Shown piece after piece: positions 41,549-52,604 of a DNA stretch of 64,000 nucleotides (its first letter is position 1; the number at the start of each line of letters is the position of its first letter). A program made the position numbers and the translations under genes. The notes under the pieces are model-generated. The model was not told the origin of the DNA. It saw nothing but the letters and a program-made list of their open reading frames with translations, and made no database searches. Source of the stretch: Sepioteuthis lessoniana (Eukaryota; Mollusca; Cephalopoda; Myopsida; Loliginidae). The stretch lies in NCBI GenBank assembly GCA_963585895.1, contig OY757921.1, positions 82,326,732-82,390,731 on the forward strand, written 5' to 3'.

Positions 41549-41970
41549 TCTCACTGAAAGAGAGAGAGAGAGATTATACATCAAGAAATCAGTTAACTTC
41601 ATTATTGAATAACATAGCTATTTTTAAATATTTGGGCTGCAAGCATATCCATGAAAAGTTTTTGGGAGATTGTGTGTGTATGAATAGTAGGGTTTTGATA
41701 ATCATAGATTGGCTTACTTTCTTAAAATATACTTGCTGATATCTTCTACATATAAGGAATGAATTTCACTTGGATTTTTCTTTTCTTACTGGTCTTCAAT
41801 TCATAACCTCCATTAAGTCTGATTCTGATAGCAAATTGGAAGGTTTTGTCCCTGAAAACATTGTTCCATTATAATGTTGAGTTTAGTGATTATGCAGTGA
41901 CATGAAAATATTGTCTTGAGTTAAGTGAACCGAGTTATATGTGAATATTATAAATAGTGGCTTAAAAAAG
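41210..41970. other. Gene-free, with (TA)n and (GA)n tracts
   Basis: (TA)n at 41514-41541 and GAGAGAGAGA at 41559-41572. Otherwise AT-rich DNA with nothing recognised. Confidence 0.5.
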
Positions 41971-41983
41971 ATGTTTTAGTTAT

Positions 41984-42276
41984 CCTATTTACCAACCCCT
42001 CTGCTCGGGTAGGATATGACACAAGGTCAATTTTTAAGCGGAGTTTAGCAGGTTTGAATTCAGAGTTTTCCTTCTCATAGACTAGTTGCCTCGCCAAGGC
42101 TGAAGAACCTAGTCTTCCCTACTATTTACCCATAGCTGGAGGGAGAATAATTGGATTCATACCTTTCCCAAGGGTATTAGTGCTATGTGAAATGCAATCA
42201 GTCTCGTCCAGGATTTGAACTCGTGTCGCCGTGTCCATTTCCTATGACGATAACCATTACACCACGGGCACCTCCT
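41984..42276 (-). mobile_element. SINE-B full copy with 14-bp target duplication
   Basis: A perfect duplication GATGTTTTAGTTAT lies at 41970-41983 and 42277-42290. Tail, core and head (box B complement GGATTTGAACTCG; ATAACCATTACACCACGGGC) are all complete. Confidence 0.93.
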
Positions 42277-42639
42277 GATGTTTTAGTTATTATTTGTGTA
42301 CATAACTTCATCATCAAGACATCCCACCAGTTGAGATAACTCTTTCTCTCTCACTATCCATCTCTACTGGCCATTATGCTTGGCAAGTCTTTTTAGACAG
42401 AATATCAATTTCAGCCAATTTTAATAAATTAATTCAGTATCTGCATATGAGTGAGAAAAAATTTAATCAATACAGTGAAGGTAAAGATAAAAAACACATT
42501 TTTAAAGAAAAATGAATAAACAAATCAAATAAAAAAAGCAAAAATTTATATATCTAAAAAGATTTTTCCTTAGAATATTTATAAACCACTGATTTTGGTT
42601 TCAAAGTGCGATATAATAATTGCTATATACAGTATACAT

Positions 42640-42850
42640 ACAGGTAGGGTAAGGTTTATTATTGAGGAAAATAAAATCAGAAAGAGTTCAAATTCTAGAT
42701 AAAGCTGTTTGCATTTCTCTCTATGCCCTAGGGAAAGGTATGGATCCAAATTTCTCTTCTCAATTATAGGCAAATAGAAAGGCAGACTGGGCTGTCTAGC
42801 CTTGGTATGGCAACCAGTCTAAGAGGAAGACAACTCTGAATTTAAAGCCT
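42640..42850 (+). mobile_element. SINE-B copy, decayed
   Basis: Box B relic AGTTCAAATTCTAG, CCTAGGGAAAGGTATGGATC, GGCAACCAGTCTAAGAGG and TCTGAATTTAAAGCC are in order. Confidence 0.7.
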
Positions 42851-42865
42851 CTATACATGTTGGAG

Positions 42866-43105
42866 GCATGTGTTGCATATTGTCATTTAAATTGGACTCA
42901 GCGAGTCAAGTTCAAATTCTGGAAGAGGGTGACTGAGAACAGCATGAATTCATTTTTTCTCCCACCATCTATGGGTAAAATAGTTCAACAGAATGAGCTC
43001 TTTAGCATTGGTATGGCAACCAGTCTTGAAAAAGGAAACTTCTGATTTAAAACCAGCAGTACTTTACTTAAAAATTGACCTTGTGTTGGGTAAATACATG
43101 TTATG
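42866..43105 (+). mobile_element. SINE-B copy, decayed, in tandem with the previous
   Basis: Box B relic AAGTTCAAATTCTGG, CATCTATGGGTAAAATAG, GGTATGGCAACCAGTCTTGA, AAAAATTGACCTTGTGTTGG and GTAAATACATG. Confidence 0.75.
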
Positions 43106-43109
43106 GGTC

Positions 43110-43740
43110 AGTGTGACAAAGTGAGGCCTATTATTCCTCATGTCTTACAGACCTTGGAGTAGACCTAAGTTCAGCAGTGGACTGAGAATGAGGCTAGAGA
43201 ATTGGGTAGACAGGATTTTTCCTATAATTCTGATGTATAAGGTACTGTTGAGTCTTCATTACAACTACCTTTAAAAAATAAGAAAATAATTTTGGCACAC
43301 TCACCACCAACCAGTCTCCTATTTATAATAATGATATAATGGATGGAGTAAAATATCTAGATCTTTTTTTTTAAAGCTACAAAACATAGTAGTCTTAATT
43401 TATCTTTATAGTTTAATCTACAAAAATAAAATCTTTTTCATGAAATCAGGCATAATAATAAATAGGAAATATATGTCTGTGTGTAAAATTCTTTTGGCAG
43501 ATGGGAAAAACGGAGGAATAATTGACATGCCAACTGATGAGCTTGTGCATACCAACATAATTAAAAAGAAAAAAAAAAGGAAAAGTGCTTTATAGTTTTT
43601 TTAAGAGTAGCAGCAACCATCCCAAATTCAGATATCTATTGGTGCTTTTAAAATAACTTCTTAAATAATTATTAGCAAAAATAAATGAATATTTATCATG
43701 ATAATAATGACTGATGATGTCACTATGATCAGTGCAATAA
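43110..43740. other. No gene seen
   Basis: AT-rich spacer, no recognised feature. Confidence 0.4.
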
Positions 43741-43744
43741 ACAA

Positions 43745-43990
43745 TTGGAAATCCGTAATAGTGTAATGGTTAGTTTTGCAGATCAATGAGTAGCGAGTTT
43801 ATTCTTCACTGGGTGCTTGATACTTGAAGATTTGTGTCAAATCTAAGCTAGGCTTAGTTTTTAAATGGAAAGCAAGGCTAGCAGACTATTGTTAGTGAAT
43901 TTGACTCTCATTGGGTACTTCATATTTCTGGCCTGGTGCCAAACTAAGATAAGCTTAGTCTATGACTAAAATAAAATGAAATTCTCATAC
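43745..43990 (+). mobile_element. SINE-E copies, two partial in tandem
   Basis: AATAGTGTAATGGTTAGTTT (box A-like), TCACTGGGTGCTTGATACTT and TAAGCTAGGCTTAG form one unit. GCAGACTATTGTTAGTGAAT, GACTCTCATTGGGTACTTCA and AACTAAGATAAGCTTAGTCT form the second. Confidence 0.6.
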
Positions 43991-43999
43991 AGGTAAAAA

Positions 44000-44830
44000 A
44001 CACTGATGTGAAAATGTATATTTATAACACACACATAGATAAAGTATCAAAATAATGTTTACTTTGATTAAAAAATAATTAGTAAAACATTTTAATGAAT
44101 GATTTTTCATCGAAATCATTTCTAAAGAACAATGTCATTTAATGAGTGTGAAGTAATAGTTTAAAAAATCCTTTCTAATCCATGATCCTGTTTTTAATTC
44201 TCTCTTTCTCTCTCTCTCTCTTCCCTGGATTCAAATGGAAAAGCAATTCATAAAATTCTAAAGTTTCCTATTTCTTGAACTCTGGAAACAGAGACAAATA
44301 GTAACAGAACTGTTCAAAATGTTTGGAATAACAAACCCAAGATTGGAAAAGAAGTTTTCCACTTCCAAACAAAATTGAAATTCTAAACCAAAAGTTCACA
44401 ACACTCAAGGCAAAAGTTAATCTTAATTGAATTTTATTTTGTCTACCATTGCTGTGAATTTCCTAATTGCAACATTTTGATGTCATCTCATCAAGAAGCC
44501 ATTTTGTAAAGTCCATGACTAAATCAAATTCTTTTGTTTGTTACATAATCAAGATGTTCATTTAATTAAGGCAATATTGCCAAAAGTTGTCTTCCTGACA
44601 GTTATTCAGATAATAATGATAGTGATAGGATTTTTTTTGAATGACTATTCAGAAAGAATAAAACATAATGCATTTAAAGAGGAAAAAATGTTTTCCTTTT
44701 TACATCAGTAGAGAATTAGACAGGCACCCATTTCATTTAACCCCTAAGAAAGATCATTGAAACATTTTTTTATATCAAGACAAAAAAATGTCGTCTTTAC
44801 AATAAAATGATAATTTGTTAATTCTGATCT
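44000..44830. other. No gene seen
   Basis: AT-rich. A (CT)n tract lies at 44201-44221. Nothing else was recognised. Confidence 0.45.
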
Positions 44831-44837
44831 AAACCGA

Positions 44838-45395
44838 GCCCAATCAGCTGGGGCTCTAGAATATGCCAACTTCATTTCTGGAGAGTGCATAACCCCACCA
44901 CCACCATCAACAACAACAAGTGTTCAGAATATGATACTAAAACATTTGATGGTGAGGCTTCAGTTTTGGGGGTTTGTAGAATGTGGAGTAACCTTTTATT
45001 GCCATGACTCCCAGATCTAGTCTGATCTGTTAGAATCCTATGTATGGGTCAAATAGAACAATTTAATCATTTACTATACTCAAAACCATTTAACTGTCTA
45101 CAAAAAAATGACTGATATTTAATTGAATTATTAGTTTTACCAATGATTGAAACCATTTAGCTGTATGTAAATAGAACTATTAGAGTTGGATAGCAATACT
45201 TGCAACTAACTGTGTGAAAATAGAACAATTAGTGTTAGCAGTATTAGAAACAATTTAACTGTGTGCAAACAACTCGGCTTGTCTCATTAAAAAATGTTAC
45301 CTACAAAATATTCACTTAAAAATCATGTAATATGTGTATAAAAAGGATTTAGCATTAAATAACTATCAAGGGTTGATATAACATTAAATCAAATA
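44838..45395 (+). mobile_element. Retroposon D, old copy in plus orientation
   Basis: CAATCAGCTGGGGCTCTAGA, TGATGGTGAGGCTTCAGTTT, TATTGCCATGACTCCCAGAT, CCTATGTATGGGTCAAATAG, several internal units, and the tail TTTAGCATTAAATAACTATC with GGTTGATATAACATTAAA keep the native order. Confidence 0.8.
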
Positions 45396-45785
45396 ACCTA
45401 ATTTGATCTAAACCATCTTTAGTATACGCCCCACCCCAATGTTAATGTGGTAAAAGTTATACCAGTTTTTATAGATCTAGACAAATCAGTTTTGAATCTT
45501 AAATGCATATGATAAATATGAATTATTATACATAATATTTTGTCATTGTTTGGTTTAATTCATGACACTGGGGTATCCCCATGTTGTGATAGCTAAAGTG
45601 ATGGACTGCAAGATCCTAGTATGAGAGGGATGCCCTAGTGGTGTAATGGTTAAAGCGATGGACTGCGGGATCGTAGTACGCGAGTTCGTACTCCAGTCGT
45701 GCTATTATGTTCACTTTCGGACAAATACCCTTGGAAAAGGTATGAACACCCTTATCCTCCCAGCTATGGGTTAAATAGTACCACT

Positions 45786-46555
45786 CATCATCATCATGTC
45801 GCGCCGTCTGCGCGGATATCCCTGACCGTCTCTCGCCATTTCTCCCTATCACTCATCGCCTCCGGCAGGTCTTCAGGATTACAACCCGTGTCCTCACATA
45901 GCTGCTGTATGTAAGTTCGTGCTGGTCGTCCCACACTTGCACATCCATGAGTGGGGGTCCACAGGAGTACATCGCTTATGAGCTCGTCCTTGCTTCTCCA
46001 GCAGTGTCCCGCGTGTCTGGTTCGTCGAACTTGTATAGTTTTTGTGATGGGGGGCAAGTGTCCGTATAGTTGGAGTCTCGTGGGGTGTTGTCGCCAGGAC
46101 TTGTTTAATACTGCTCTCAACATTCTTGTGTAATTTCCGTCCAGCCTCCTCTCCAGCCGCTTCGTAAGCGTCCATGTGGTGCATCCATATAGCAGTATCG
46201 ACACAACCGCTGCCTGGAAGAAACTGCGTTTCATTTTATCTGTTAGGTCCGACTTCCATATGATCGAGAGCCTATCGATAGCTGTCCATGCCTTCGTCAG
46301 TCGTGTGTCGATGTCCTTCTCGGTTGATGAGACGCTGCTTCCTAGGTAGGTGAATTTGTCGACTAGTTTCAGAGAGGCTCCGTCTAGTGTGGCAATGTTG
46401 CCTGTTTGGTTGTAACACATATATTCGGTTTTGTTTGCATTGACATGTAGGCCAATGCCAGCTGCAGCTCGTTCCAGGCTATGTAGTAGTGTCTCTGCTT
46501 GATTAGGCGTATTCGCTAGTAACGCCAAGTCATCAGCGTAGTCGGCGTCCCCCGC
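45786..46555 (-). mobile_element. RTE LINE, 5'-truncated young insertion
   Basis: Flanked by a perfect 13-bp duplication AAATAGTACCACT at 45773-45785 and 46556-46568, inside a SINE-A. It starts in the YADD region and runs to the ATG tail (plus strand CATCATCATCATG). A few non-matching bases (CCCGC) lie at the 5' junction. Confidence 0.95.
45794..46555 (-). pseudogene. RTE reverse transcriptase C-terminal part
   Basis: An open frame of about 250 RTE residues begins just before the YADD box and reaches the normal stop. It differs from the copy at 24.6-25.8 kb by only a handful of residues (for example MLTK/TLTK, CARV/CASV, MNDR/MSDR, RAGG/RADG). The first residues of the frame come from SINE sequence. 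It lacks the endonuclease and the first half of the RT and so has no function. Confidence 0.9.
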
Positions 46556-46984
46556 AAATAGTACCACTACTGTTCTTCTATGAGAATGGCTTTGGCATTA
46601 AATTACCTAAAAAGAGTTGATATGCCATTAAACAAAGAAACCAAACCTAGTATGAGAATTCAGACTCCAGTCAGGCTATTACATTGACTTTTGGACTAAT
46701 ACCCTGGGCAAATGTATAAACCCTTTTATCCCCTCAGTTATGAGTTAAATAGTATCACAGCTGTTCTACAAGGATGGCTTGGGCATTAAATAACCCATGA
46801 AGGTTGATAAACCACTAAAGAAACCAAACAAAATAAAACCAATTCATGACTATAGATAATCCCTTTTTTCCTGATTTTCTATAAACATTATAAATCTTGC
46901 AAAAAAATTTATGCAAAACAGAGCTTTTACTACCAGATAAAATATAGAAAACTATAAATTTCCAAGCTATTTATTTGTCACTAT

Positions 46985-47400
46985 AGAGGAATTCTTTCAA
47001 GCTATAGCCATTTCAATATTACTGTATTATTTCACTGCTTGGACTCTAACAAAAAGATTTCGGAAAAAAGCTTGATAGGAACTATATAAAGACTTTGCAT
47101 TGTGTTTTAAACAGATCCTGGAAGCATTACCCTACAAAATCGCAGTTGTATGGCCACTAACCTCCCATCTTGCAAACCGTCCAAGATATGCTGAAGATAT
47201 GAGAAAAAATCCTTAAGCAACATTCTCCAATGGTTTTCTAAACATGGAAACACTGACACACCAGTGTTGGCCAACTAGCAAAAACTTATATTCATCAGCT
47301 CTATGCAGACACTGGGTGCTGTCTAGAGGGGTTACACCAAGAGAGAATCAAAGGAATCTATGCTGTTGGCACATGATGATGATGATGATGAAAAAAGTAA
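46985..47400 (+). mobile_element. Divergent RTE LINE 3' fragment
   Basis: AGGAATTCTTTCAAGCTATA, TTCACTGCTTGGACTCTAAC, TGGCCACTAACCTCCCATCT, ATGCAGACACTGGGTGCTGT, and the end CTGTTGGCACATGATGATG with its triplet tail are present. Confidence 0.82.
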
Positions 47401-47544
47401 ATAATTGTTCCTGTATGAATTTTGTAAGACAGGATGTTTTCATTATATAATGTATATAGAAATGATGCGTAGCAATGACATTGATTTTTTTTTTTATAAA
47501 AATCAGCGTCAAATGATATAGGTTTGCAAAGAGTTACACATGCA

Positions 47545-47732
47545 AATGGAGTGGGTAGAGTGTTTGCCAGGTTGTGTCATACCAAAGACTTTAAAAATAG
47601 TACTTGATACCACCTTGCTTAACACTCAGCAATATAAGGTACATATCAAGGGTAAAGTGGAGCAATCCAGGGAAAGGAGTAATGCCCACCCCTACTGTAG
47701 CTATTGAAAAGGGAGCCTTCTGGTCGCCAACT
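47545..47732 (+). mobile_element. SINE-C copy lacking box B
   Basis: GGGTAGAGTGTTTGCCAGG joins directly to TTGTGTCATACC, so the segment holding box B has been deleted. The body is intact and the tail stops at GGTCGCCAACT. Confidence 0.85.
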
Positions 47733-47739
47733 ATTATCA

Positions 47740-48058
47740 TATAAACACCAGTACACATCTTACTCTTTAACCATGAAATTTTCATAAAACACAAGACAAT
47801 TCTTGCCTACTAAATACCCTTCTCTACGGATTTGGCTATGTTACTAAAGCCAAAATCCACTCTGTAAATTTAAGAAATTTATGAAATAGAAAACAATGGG
47901 CTACAAGATCGGTGGACTATCCCTCAGACCAACTGTGATGACCTTCACTTAACAGAAGCAAAGAGAATGCAGTCTTTTGCGTAAGCCACAATTCATAATG
48001 TGAGGAGCACACATGCCCAAGCTCCTATCTTTATATTGCATATGAATAAACATAAGTT
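47740..48058. other. No gene seen
   Basis: AT-rich spacer. Confidence 0.4.
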
Positions 48059-48072
48059 ATTTTGTATGTAAT

Positions 48073-48302
48073 CATATTTACCCAACCCCTCCGCTTGGAC
48101 AGGATATGACACAAGGTCAATTTTTAAGTGGAGTTTAACAAGTTTGAATTCGGAGTTTTCCTTCTCCTAGACTAGTTGCCTCACCAAGGCTGAAGAACCT
48201 AGTCTGCCCTACTATTTACCCATAGCTGGAGGGAGAATAATTGGATTCATACCTTTCCCAAGGGTATTAGTGCTATGTGAAATGCAATCAGTCAGGTCCA
48301 GG
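48073..48302 (-). mobile_element. SINE-B, 5'-truncated, target duplication
   Basis: Flanks ATTTTGTATGTAAT (48059-48072) and ATTTTGTATATAAT (48303-48316) differ at one base. It ends at CAGTCAGGTCCAGG, before box B and box A, so the tRNA head is absent. Confidence 0.88.
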
Positions 48303-48309
48303 ATTTTGT

Positions 48310-48930
48310 ATATAATAATTGATCTAAAGCAACACAGGATTGAGTTCGAAAGAAAACAAGTTGTATCTGATATTGTTGGTGAGAGAGAAGAAAAACAAAT
48401 TCTACTTCAGTAGTATAGTTTTGATAACAGTTTCTTTTTGGATACACCTCATACAATAATGACAATAACTCATCTCAATTTTAAACATTCAGATTTAAAA
48501 AAAAAACGAACTGGCAATGAAAAGTCAAATTACCTCATGGAGAAAAAATAAAACCTACAAAACATTTTCAAATTCCACTTGCTGAGAACTTGTATTATTT
48601 AATAGCTGAATACTTAGAGAAAAGTTGTCCTTGACTTTGTCTTCTAATCAGTGATGCATGGAAAATAAAGAGAACAGGAATAAGTATGATTGCAAAATAC
48701 ATTATCACTATAATTACTGTCGTGAAAAAAAAAAACAGTAAAAATAACTGCCCTACCCATTGTTAACAAACATATGTATTAGCCGTGTGCAAAAGTTTAT
48801 AGGTGAGGGGGATTCTTTTTGTTAATATTAGTTAATTGATAAAAACTAGTACATATATTTATCAATTATCAAAATATCATATAACTGCTTTTTGGTAGGA
48901 AATAGCAGCTATTTCTAAAACCACTCAAAT
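48310..48930. other. No gene seen
   Basis: AT-rich spacer with A-runs, nothing recognised. Confidence 0.4.
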
Positions 48931-48936
48931 AAGATG

Positions 48937-49172
48937 AACAAGTCGTGCAGGACACTGCTAGAGAAGTAAGGCTAAGCTCTCAAGCAACATTCTCCAGTGG
49001 ACTCCTTCACACAGACAAGCAGGTGTTGAATGTCCAGCTAGAACTTATTTACTACAGCTCAGTACAGATACAGGATGTAGTCTAAAGGACCTGCCGAATG
49101 CAATGGATGACAGAGGTGAAGGGAGAGAAAGAGTCAGGGAAATCCGTGCTCAAAAGCATGACATGATGATAA
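48937..49172 (+). mobile_element. RTE LINE 3' fragment, diverged
   Basis: GTGCAGGACACTGCTAGAGA, TCTCCAGTGGACTCCTTCAC, CAGATACAGGATGTAGTCTA and AGGACCTGCCGAATGCAATG match the HAGHCWRSK-to-DLPEAMND region. The ATG tail is present. Confidence 0.8.
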
Positions 49173-49196
49173 AGATGATCAAATTATTTAACTGGT

Positions 49197-49660
49197 TTAG
49201 TTTGGCTTAGTTTCTTTGTTTAATTGCATATCAACCTTGATGGGTTATTTAATGCCGAAGTTATCCTTGTAGAAGAACAGTAGTCGAGGGTAACCCGAAG
49301 GCTCCCTTTTCGATAGCTACTACACCAATGTGTAGGGGAGGGCGCTACTCCTTCCCTGGATTGCTCTACTTTACCCTTGATCCGTACCTTATAATGCTGA
49401 GTGTTAAGCAAGGAGGCATCAAGTACCATTTTTTGAGTCTTTGGTATGACTCGACCTGGGATTGAACCCAGGTCTCCCGGGCCATTTGCAAACACTCTAA
49501 CCCCCTAGGCCAATGTCCAGTAAGCTGGGGAGGGTAAGGGGAGTCATACCTTTCTCAAAAGTATCAGTCTAAATGTGAATGTAATAGCGCGACTGGAGTT
49601 TGAACTTGCTTTCTATGACATTGTAGTACAATATGTTAGTCACTACGCTATGGGAACTCA
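49197..49660 (-). mobile_element. SINE-A split by SINE-C
   Basis: The tail and stem-loop (GCATATCAACCTTGATGGGT) lie at 49197-49280. The core and head resume at 49521 (TGACTGGAGTTTGAACTTGC region; GTTAGTCACTACGCTATGGG). Some core sequence was lost at the junction. Confidence 0.85.
49281..49516 (-). mobile_element. SINE-C inside SINE-A
   Basis: TCGAGGGTAACCCGAAGGCT through box B complement GGGATTGAACCCAGG to CTAACCCCCTAGGCCAATG. The extreme 3' tail is missing. Confidence 0.9.
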
Positions 49661-49689
49661 CCAAATATTTAACTACTTGATTGATTTCA

Positions 49690-50020
49690 ATAGCATAACA
49701 ACCTGTCTAAGGTTATTTTATACCTAGAAGTTAGTGAATTGCATTAATTGTCCATTCATGTTTACATTTTTTGTGCAGTTCCTTCTTAAGAGTGTTTTTT
49801 TTTTTTGGCACAAAGTCTTATCAAATATGAATCCTTTTTAAATATATCTATTTGACCGATTGATGAGACTTAAACAATTACTACCACCTAAAAGTAATGG
49901 CAATGAAAATGTGCTTGACATTTTCCAGAACTGGATGCAGTTTAGTGTCATACCCAGGACACCCCTTTTTTCTGGGGTATACAACCGATGTATTCTAAAC
50001 ACCACCGACAGGGCAGTCTA
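49690..50020 (-). mobile_element. Retroposon D, very old
   Basis: AGCATAACAACCTGTCTAAG with GTTATTTTATACC is the stem-loop relic. TTTGACCGATTGATGAGACT, AAAAGTAATGGCAATGAAAA, TTTAGTGTCATACCCAGGAC and GATGTATTCTAAACACC are block relics. Confidence 0.7.
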
Positions 50021-50244
50021 TTTAAATGGATTTCATATGACCTAAAAGCAGTAAAAAAATAATGACTCTACATATTCTTTAAAAATATATGTATTAAATA
50101 TATACAAAAGTTTCTAGATGAACTTTTTTTTTTTAGACATTAGTTAATTGATAAAAACTAGTACACACATTTACTAATAATCAAAATATTTAACTAGATT
50201 TTTTCATGAATATACTTTAATGCACACATAAAGGGAAGTCATCT

Positions 50245-50695
50245 TGTTGTATAACCAATGAAGAGAGGAAGCAATAACACTCATTAATAAAAATATAAGG
50301 TCTTTTATTCAAAATCTTGTGATTGCTGTGAGTATATGGGAGAGAGACAAAGAAGTGCCATGATTGACAACATGTTGGGACAGACATACTCAGAGCCTTG
50401 CTTCTTTGATGGGAGGGTTGATACAGAGCCATTTCTCAGCCAGGGAACCATCTGCCCCCCCTCCTCTGGGCTGATGTCTATTCACTGATGACTCTCCAAT
50501 TGACTGACCAGACCACCAGACTCCCTAGGTTTGATAAACTTCCACATCCTAAATTTACTGGACACCCTCACATTTTTCCTTCTTGTTTAATGCACATGAT
50601 TCATTTCTGTTGTACCTTGCTTACCCCAAGACACAAGTGCAATTTCCTGTTTTGAAATCCACAGCTAACATGCTGTCAAGGGCCAATATGTAACA
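50245..50695 (-). mobile_element. Solo LTR (LTR-2), 451 bp
   Basis: It starts TGTTGTATAACC and ends AATATGTAACA on the plus strand, giving the TGTT…AACA inverted ends. A 4-bp duplication ATCT flanks it (50241-50244; 50696-50699). On the minus strand an AATAAA signal falls about 65 bp before the 3' end, which fits an LTR read in that direction. No internal region adjoins. Confidence 0.7.
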
Positions 50696-50817
50696 ATCTG
50701 AAATAAATTAAATAACAAACATTTGGTGCCACCATCTATCCTCAACACATCAACTCATGATGAAATGTATTTCAGAAATTGTTAGAGAACCTGAAAAAAT
50801 GCCTGATTGGGTTTGAG

Positions 50818-50868
50818 TTTTATTTTACGGCATATCAACCTCTGTGGATCATTAAATGCCAGATCACA
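50818..50868 (-). mobile_element. Isolated stem-loop tail
   Basis: TTTTACGGCATATCAACCTC, then TGTGGATCATTAAATGCC, is the stem-loop shared by SINE-A and D with nothing else of either element attached. Confidence 0.7.
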
Positions 50869-51095
50869 GAAGGAATAACATACCTACTACCAAAAACAAA
50901 AGAAATAATAAATGCAAAAAACTGCCAAACAATCAAATGCCTTCCCACAACATATAGAATAGCATTGATTCTAAAGAAGAGAATAGACAAATTCTTCACT
51001 TAAGATCAAAAGGGATGCAAAAAAAGAATCCTATGGCTGCAAAGATAAATAAAGATAAGCAGATCATGGAGAACTGTCTATCCAAACAGAAAAAT
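50868..51095 (+). mobile_element. R2-like LINE, reverse transcriptase fragment
   Basis: Frames read ITEGITYLLPKTKE, KCLPTTYRIA and, after a shift, QKGCKKRILWLQR-like residues. These match the early RT motifs of R2-type LINEs (…NYRPITCLPT…QKGC…GCKDQLL). Several indels. Confidence 0.7.
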
Positions 51096-51318
51096 CTTAG
51101 TATTACTTAGATTGATGATAAAATTTTTTCTTATAACATACCCCATGAATGGATTTTAAAAGTTTTAAACATTTTAAAGATATCCCCAGTTATATAATAA
51201 TATTCCTCAAATACAGTAGAGAAAAGTGGCATATTAACCTCAGATTAATTTATGAAAAACTAATTGTTAATTGAAGACGTTTTTAAATTCTGTCTTGATA
51301 AAGTGACTCCAGTTTATG

Positions 51319-51583
51319 TATTTACCCAACCCCTCCACCACAAGCAAGATGAGACACAAGGTCAATTAATTTTAAATGGAGTTTCGCAGGTTTGGATTCA
51401 GAGTTTTCTTTTTCCTTGATTGGTTGTGATACAAAGGTTAAAGAGAATATCCATTGATGGATTCATACCTTTTACAAGAGTATTAGCTATATCTGAAATG
51501 TAAACAACCTTGCCCAGGATTTGAACTCAGGTTACCATATCCATTTCCTATGATGATATATCTCTTACACCATGAGCACCTCC
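51319..51583 (-). mobile_element. SINE-B copy, decayed but complete
   Basis: CAACCCCTCCACCACAAGCA, TTTCGCAGGTTTGGATTCAG, CTTTTACAAGAGTATTAGCT, box B complement GGATTTGAACTCAGG and TCTCTTACACCATGAGCACC. Confidence 0.85.
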
Positions 51584-51726
51584 TTAATTATTCTGGTTTA
51601 GATGTAATAAAGTTTTCACTTGAATTAAACATTAAAAGTCATCTTTACATTTTTGACCAGATAAGAAATGTTGCACTGATTCAAACAAATAATAATTCAA
51701 TGATGAAGTCTGATGAAAAAAAAAAA

Positions 51727-51737
51727 TATATATATAT

Positions 51738-51790
<53 letters not shown>
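51727..51790. repeat. (TA)n then (ATC)n tail repeat
   Basis: A short TA tract followed by about 18 ATC triplets. The ATC run is the expanded tail of the adjoining minus-strand RTE fragment. Ser/Met homopolymer frames here are artefacts. Confidence 0.9.
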
Positions 51791-52125
51791 GCCGTGCCAA
51801 TAGCATGTATTTGTGTGGCTCTTTCTTGCCATTCAGTGACTGACAGTAACTGACACTCACTCTTGGTAAATCCTTTAGATGGCACCCAATATTTACAAAA
51901 AGCTGAAGAATGTAGGTTTTTGCCAGTTGGCTAACACTGGTGTGTCTATATGTAGAAGTCCATAGGAGAATGCTGCTTATGAGTTTATAATTACATCTCT
52001 AACAGTACTTAAAATGTCTTGCTTGAATGATTTGTAAGATGAGAGGTAAGTGGATGTACAGCCACTGTTTTGTAAGGTGCTGCTTCCAAAATTTAAGAAA
52101 GAACTTCCCATCCCAATTTGATTTT
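51791..52125 (-). mobile_element. Divergent RTE LINE 3' fragment
   Basis: The complement shows GCCGTGCCAATAGCATG (tail side), CTTGGTAAATCCTTTAGATG, AACACTGGTGTGTCTATATG, CCATAGGAGAATGCTGCTTA and AGCCACTGTTTTGTAAGGTG. Confidence 0.78.
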
Positions 52126-52129
52126 TCTT

Positions 52130-52600
52130 TTTAGTTGACAAAGTATCATATCAATGAGTATTGTCATGCAGTGCAGCAGTGTGACTTTTCTGCTTCTCAA
52201 TTTGGTAAATGGTTTGTTTTTTTTCTCTGCTTAAATTACAACGCTCAAACATTGAAAACAGCAACTGAAATACTCTGCAGGAACAGTTTTCCCCCAGGCT
52301 TCAATTATTCAAAATACAGTGTGTCTTTCATATCTTACCAAATACAGAATAATAACTTCGTTTCCTTTAAAAATAAAAAATAAAAAAGGTTTGGCTGTTG
52401 ATGCTAGAGGCAATACTGGATCCACCCATGGATTTCCGACACTGTGGATTACAGTAGCAAACTCACTTTTCATCTCCACTGATAATCTTCTACAAAAATC
52501 TTTTTTTTAATGTTTAGCAAAGAAGTGAAATGTAGGCGGTGAGATGTTGTTCAATGCTTAACTCTGACAACTGGTATAAAGCCCATTTTTTGTAAAAAAA
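52130..52600. other. No gene seen
   Basis: AT-rich with A/T runs. Short plus-strand frames lack domains. Confidence 0.4.
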
Positions 52601-52604
52601 TAGA

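Larger units (their letters stand above)
45627..46645 (+). mobile_element. Middle SINE-A, itself split by an RTE insertion
   Basis: Head GGTGTAATGGTTAAAGCGAT, box B GAGTTCGTACTCC, and core CTATGGGTTAAATAGTACCA. After the RTE insert come TTGGCATTAAATTACC, GTTGATATGCCATTAAACAA and GAAACCAAAC. It is one of the best-preserved SINE-A copies. Confidence 0.92.
45553..46826 (+). mobile_element. Outer SINE-A, split by a nested insertion
   Basis: The left piece (head, up to 45614) and the right piece (46658-46826: AATTCAGACTCCAGTCAGGC, core, TTGGGCATTAAATAACCCAT, GAAACCAAAC) join to one SINE-A. The break is flanked by the 12-bp duplication CCTAGTATGAGA at 45615-45626 and 46646-46657. Confidence 0.9.

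Noticed and set aside
42335..42400. Possible antisense RTE 3' fragment (TCTCACTATCCATCTCTACT)
   Set aside because: Only a short, weak resemblance; not enough to call.
45640..45715. Functional tRNA gene
   Set aside because: Box A and B are good, but the sequence continues into a SINE core and tail, the acceptor stem does not pair, and the unit has target duplications.
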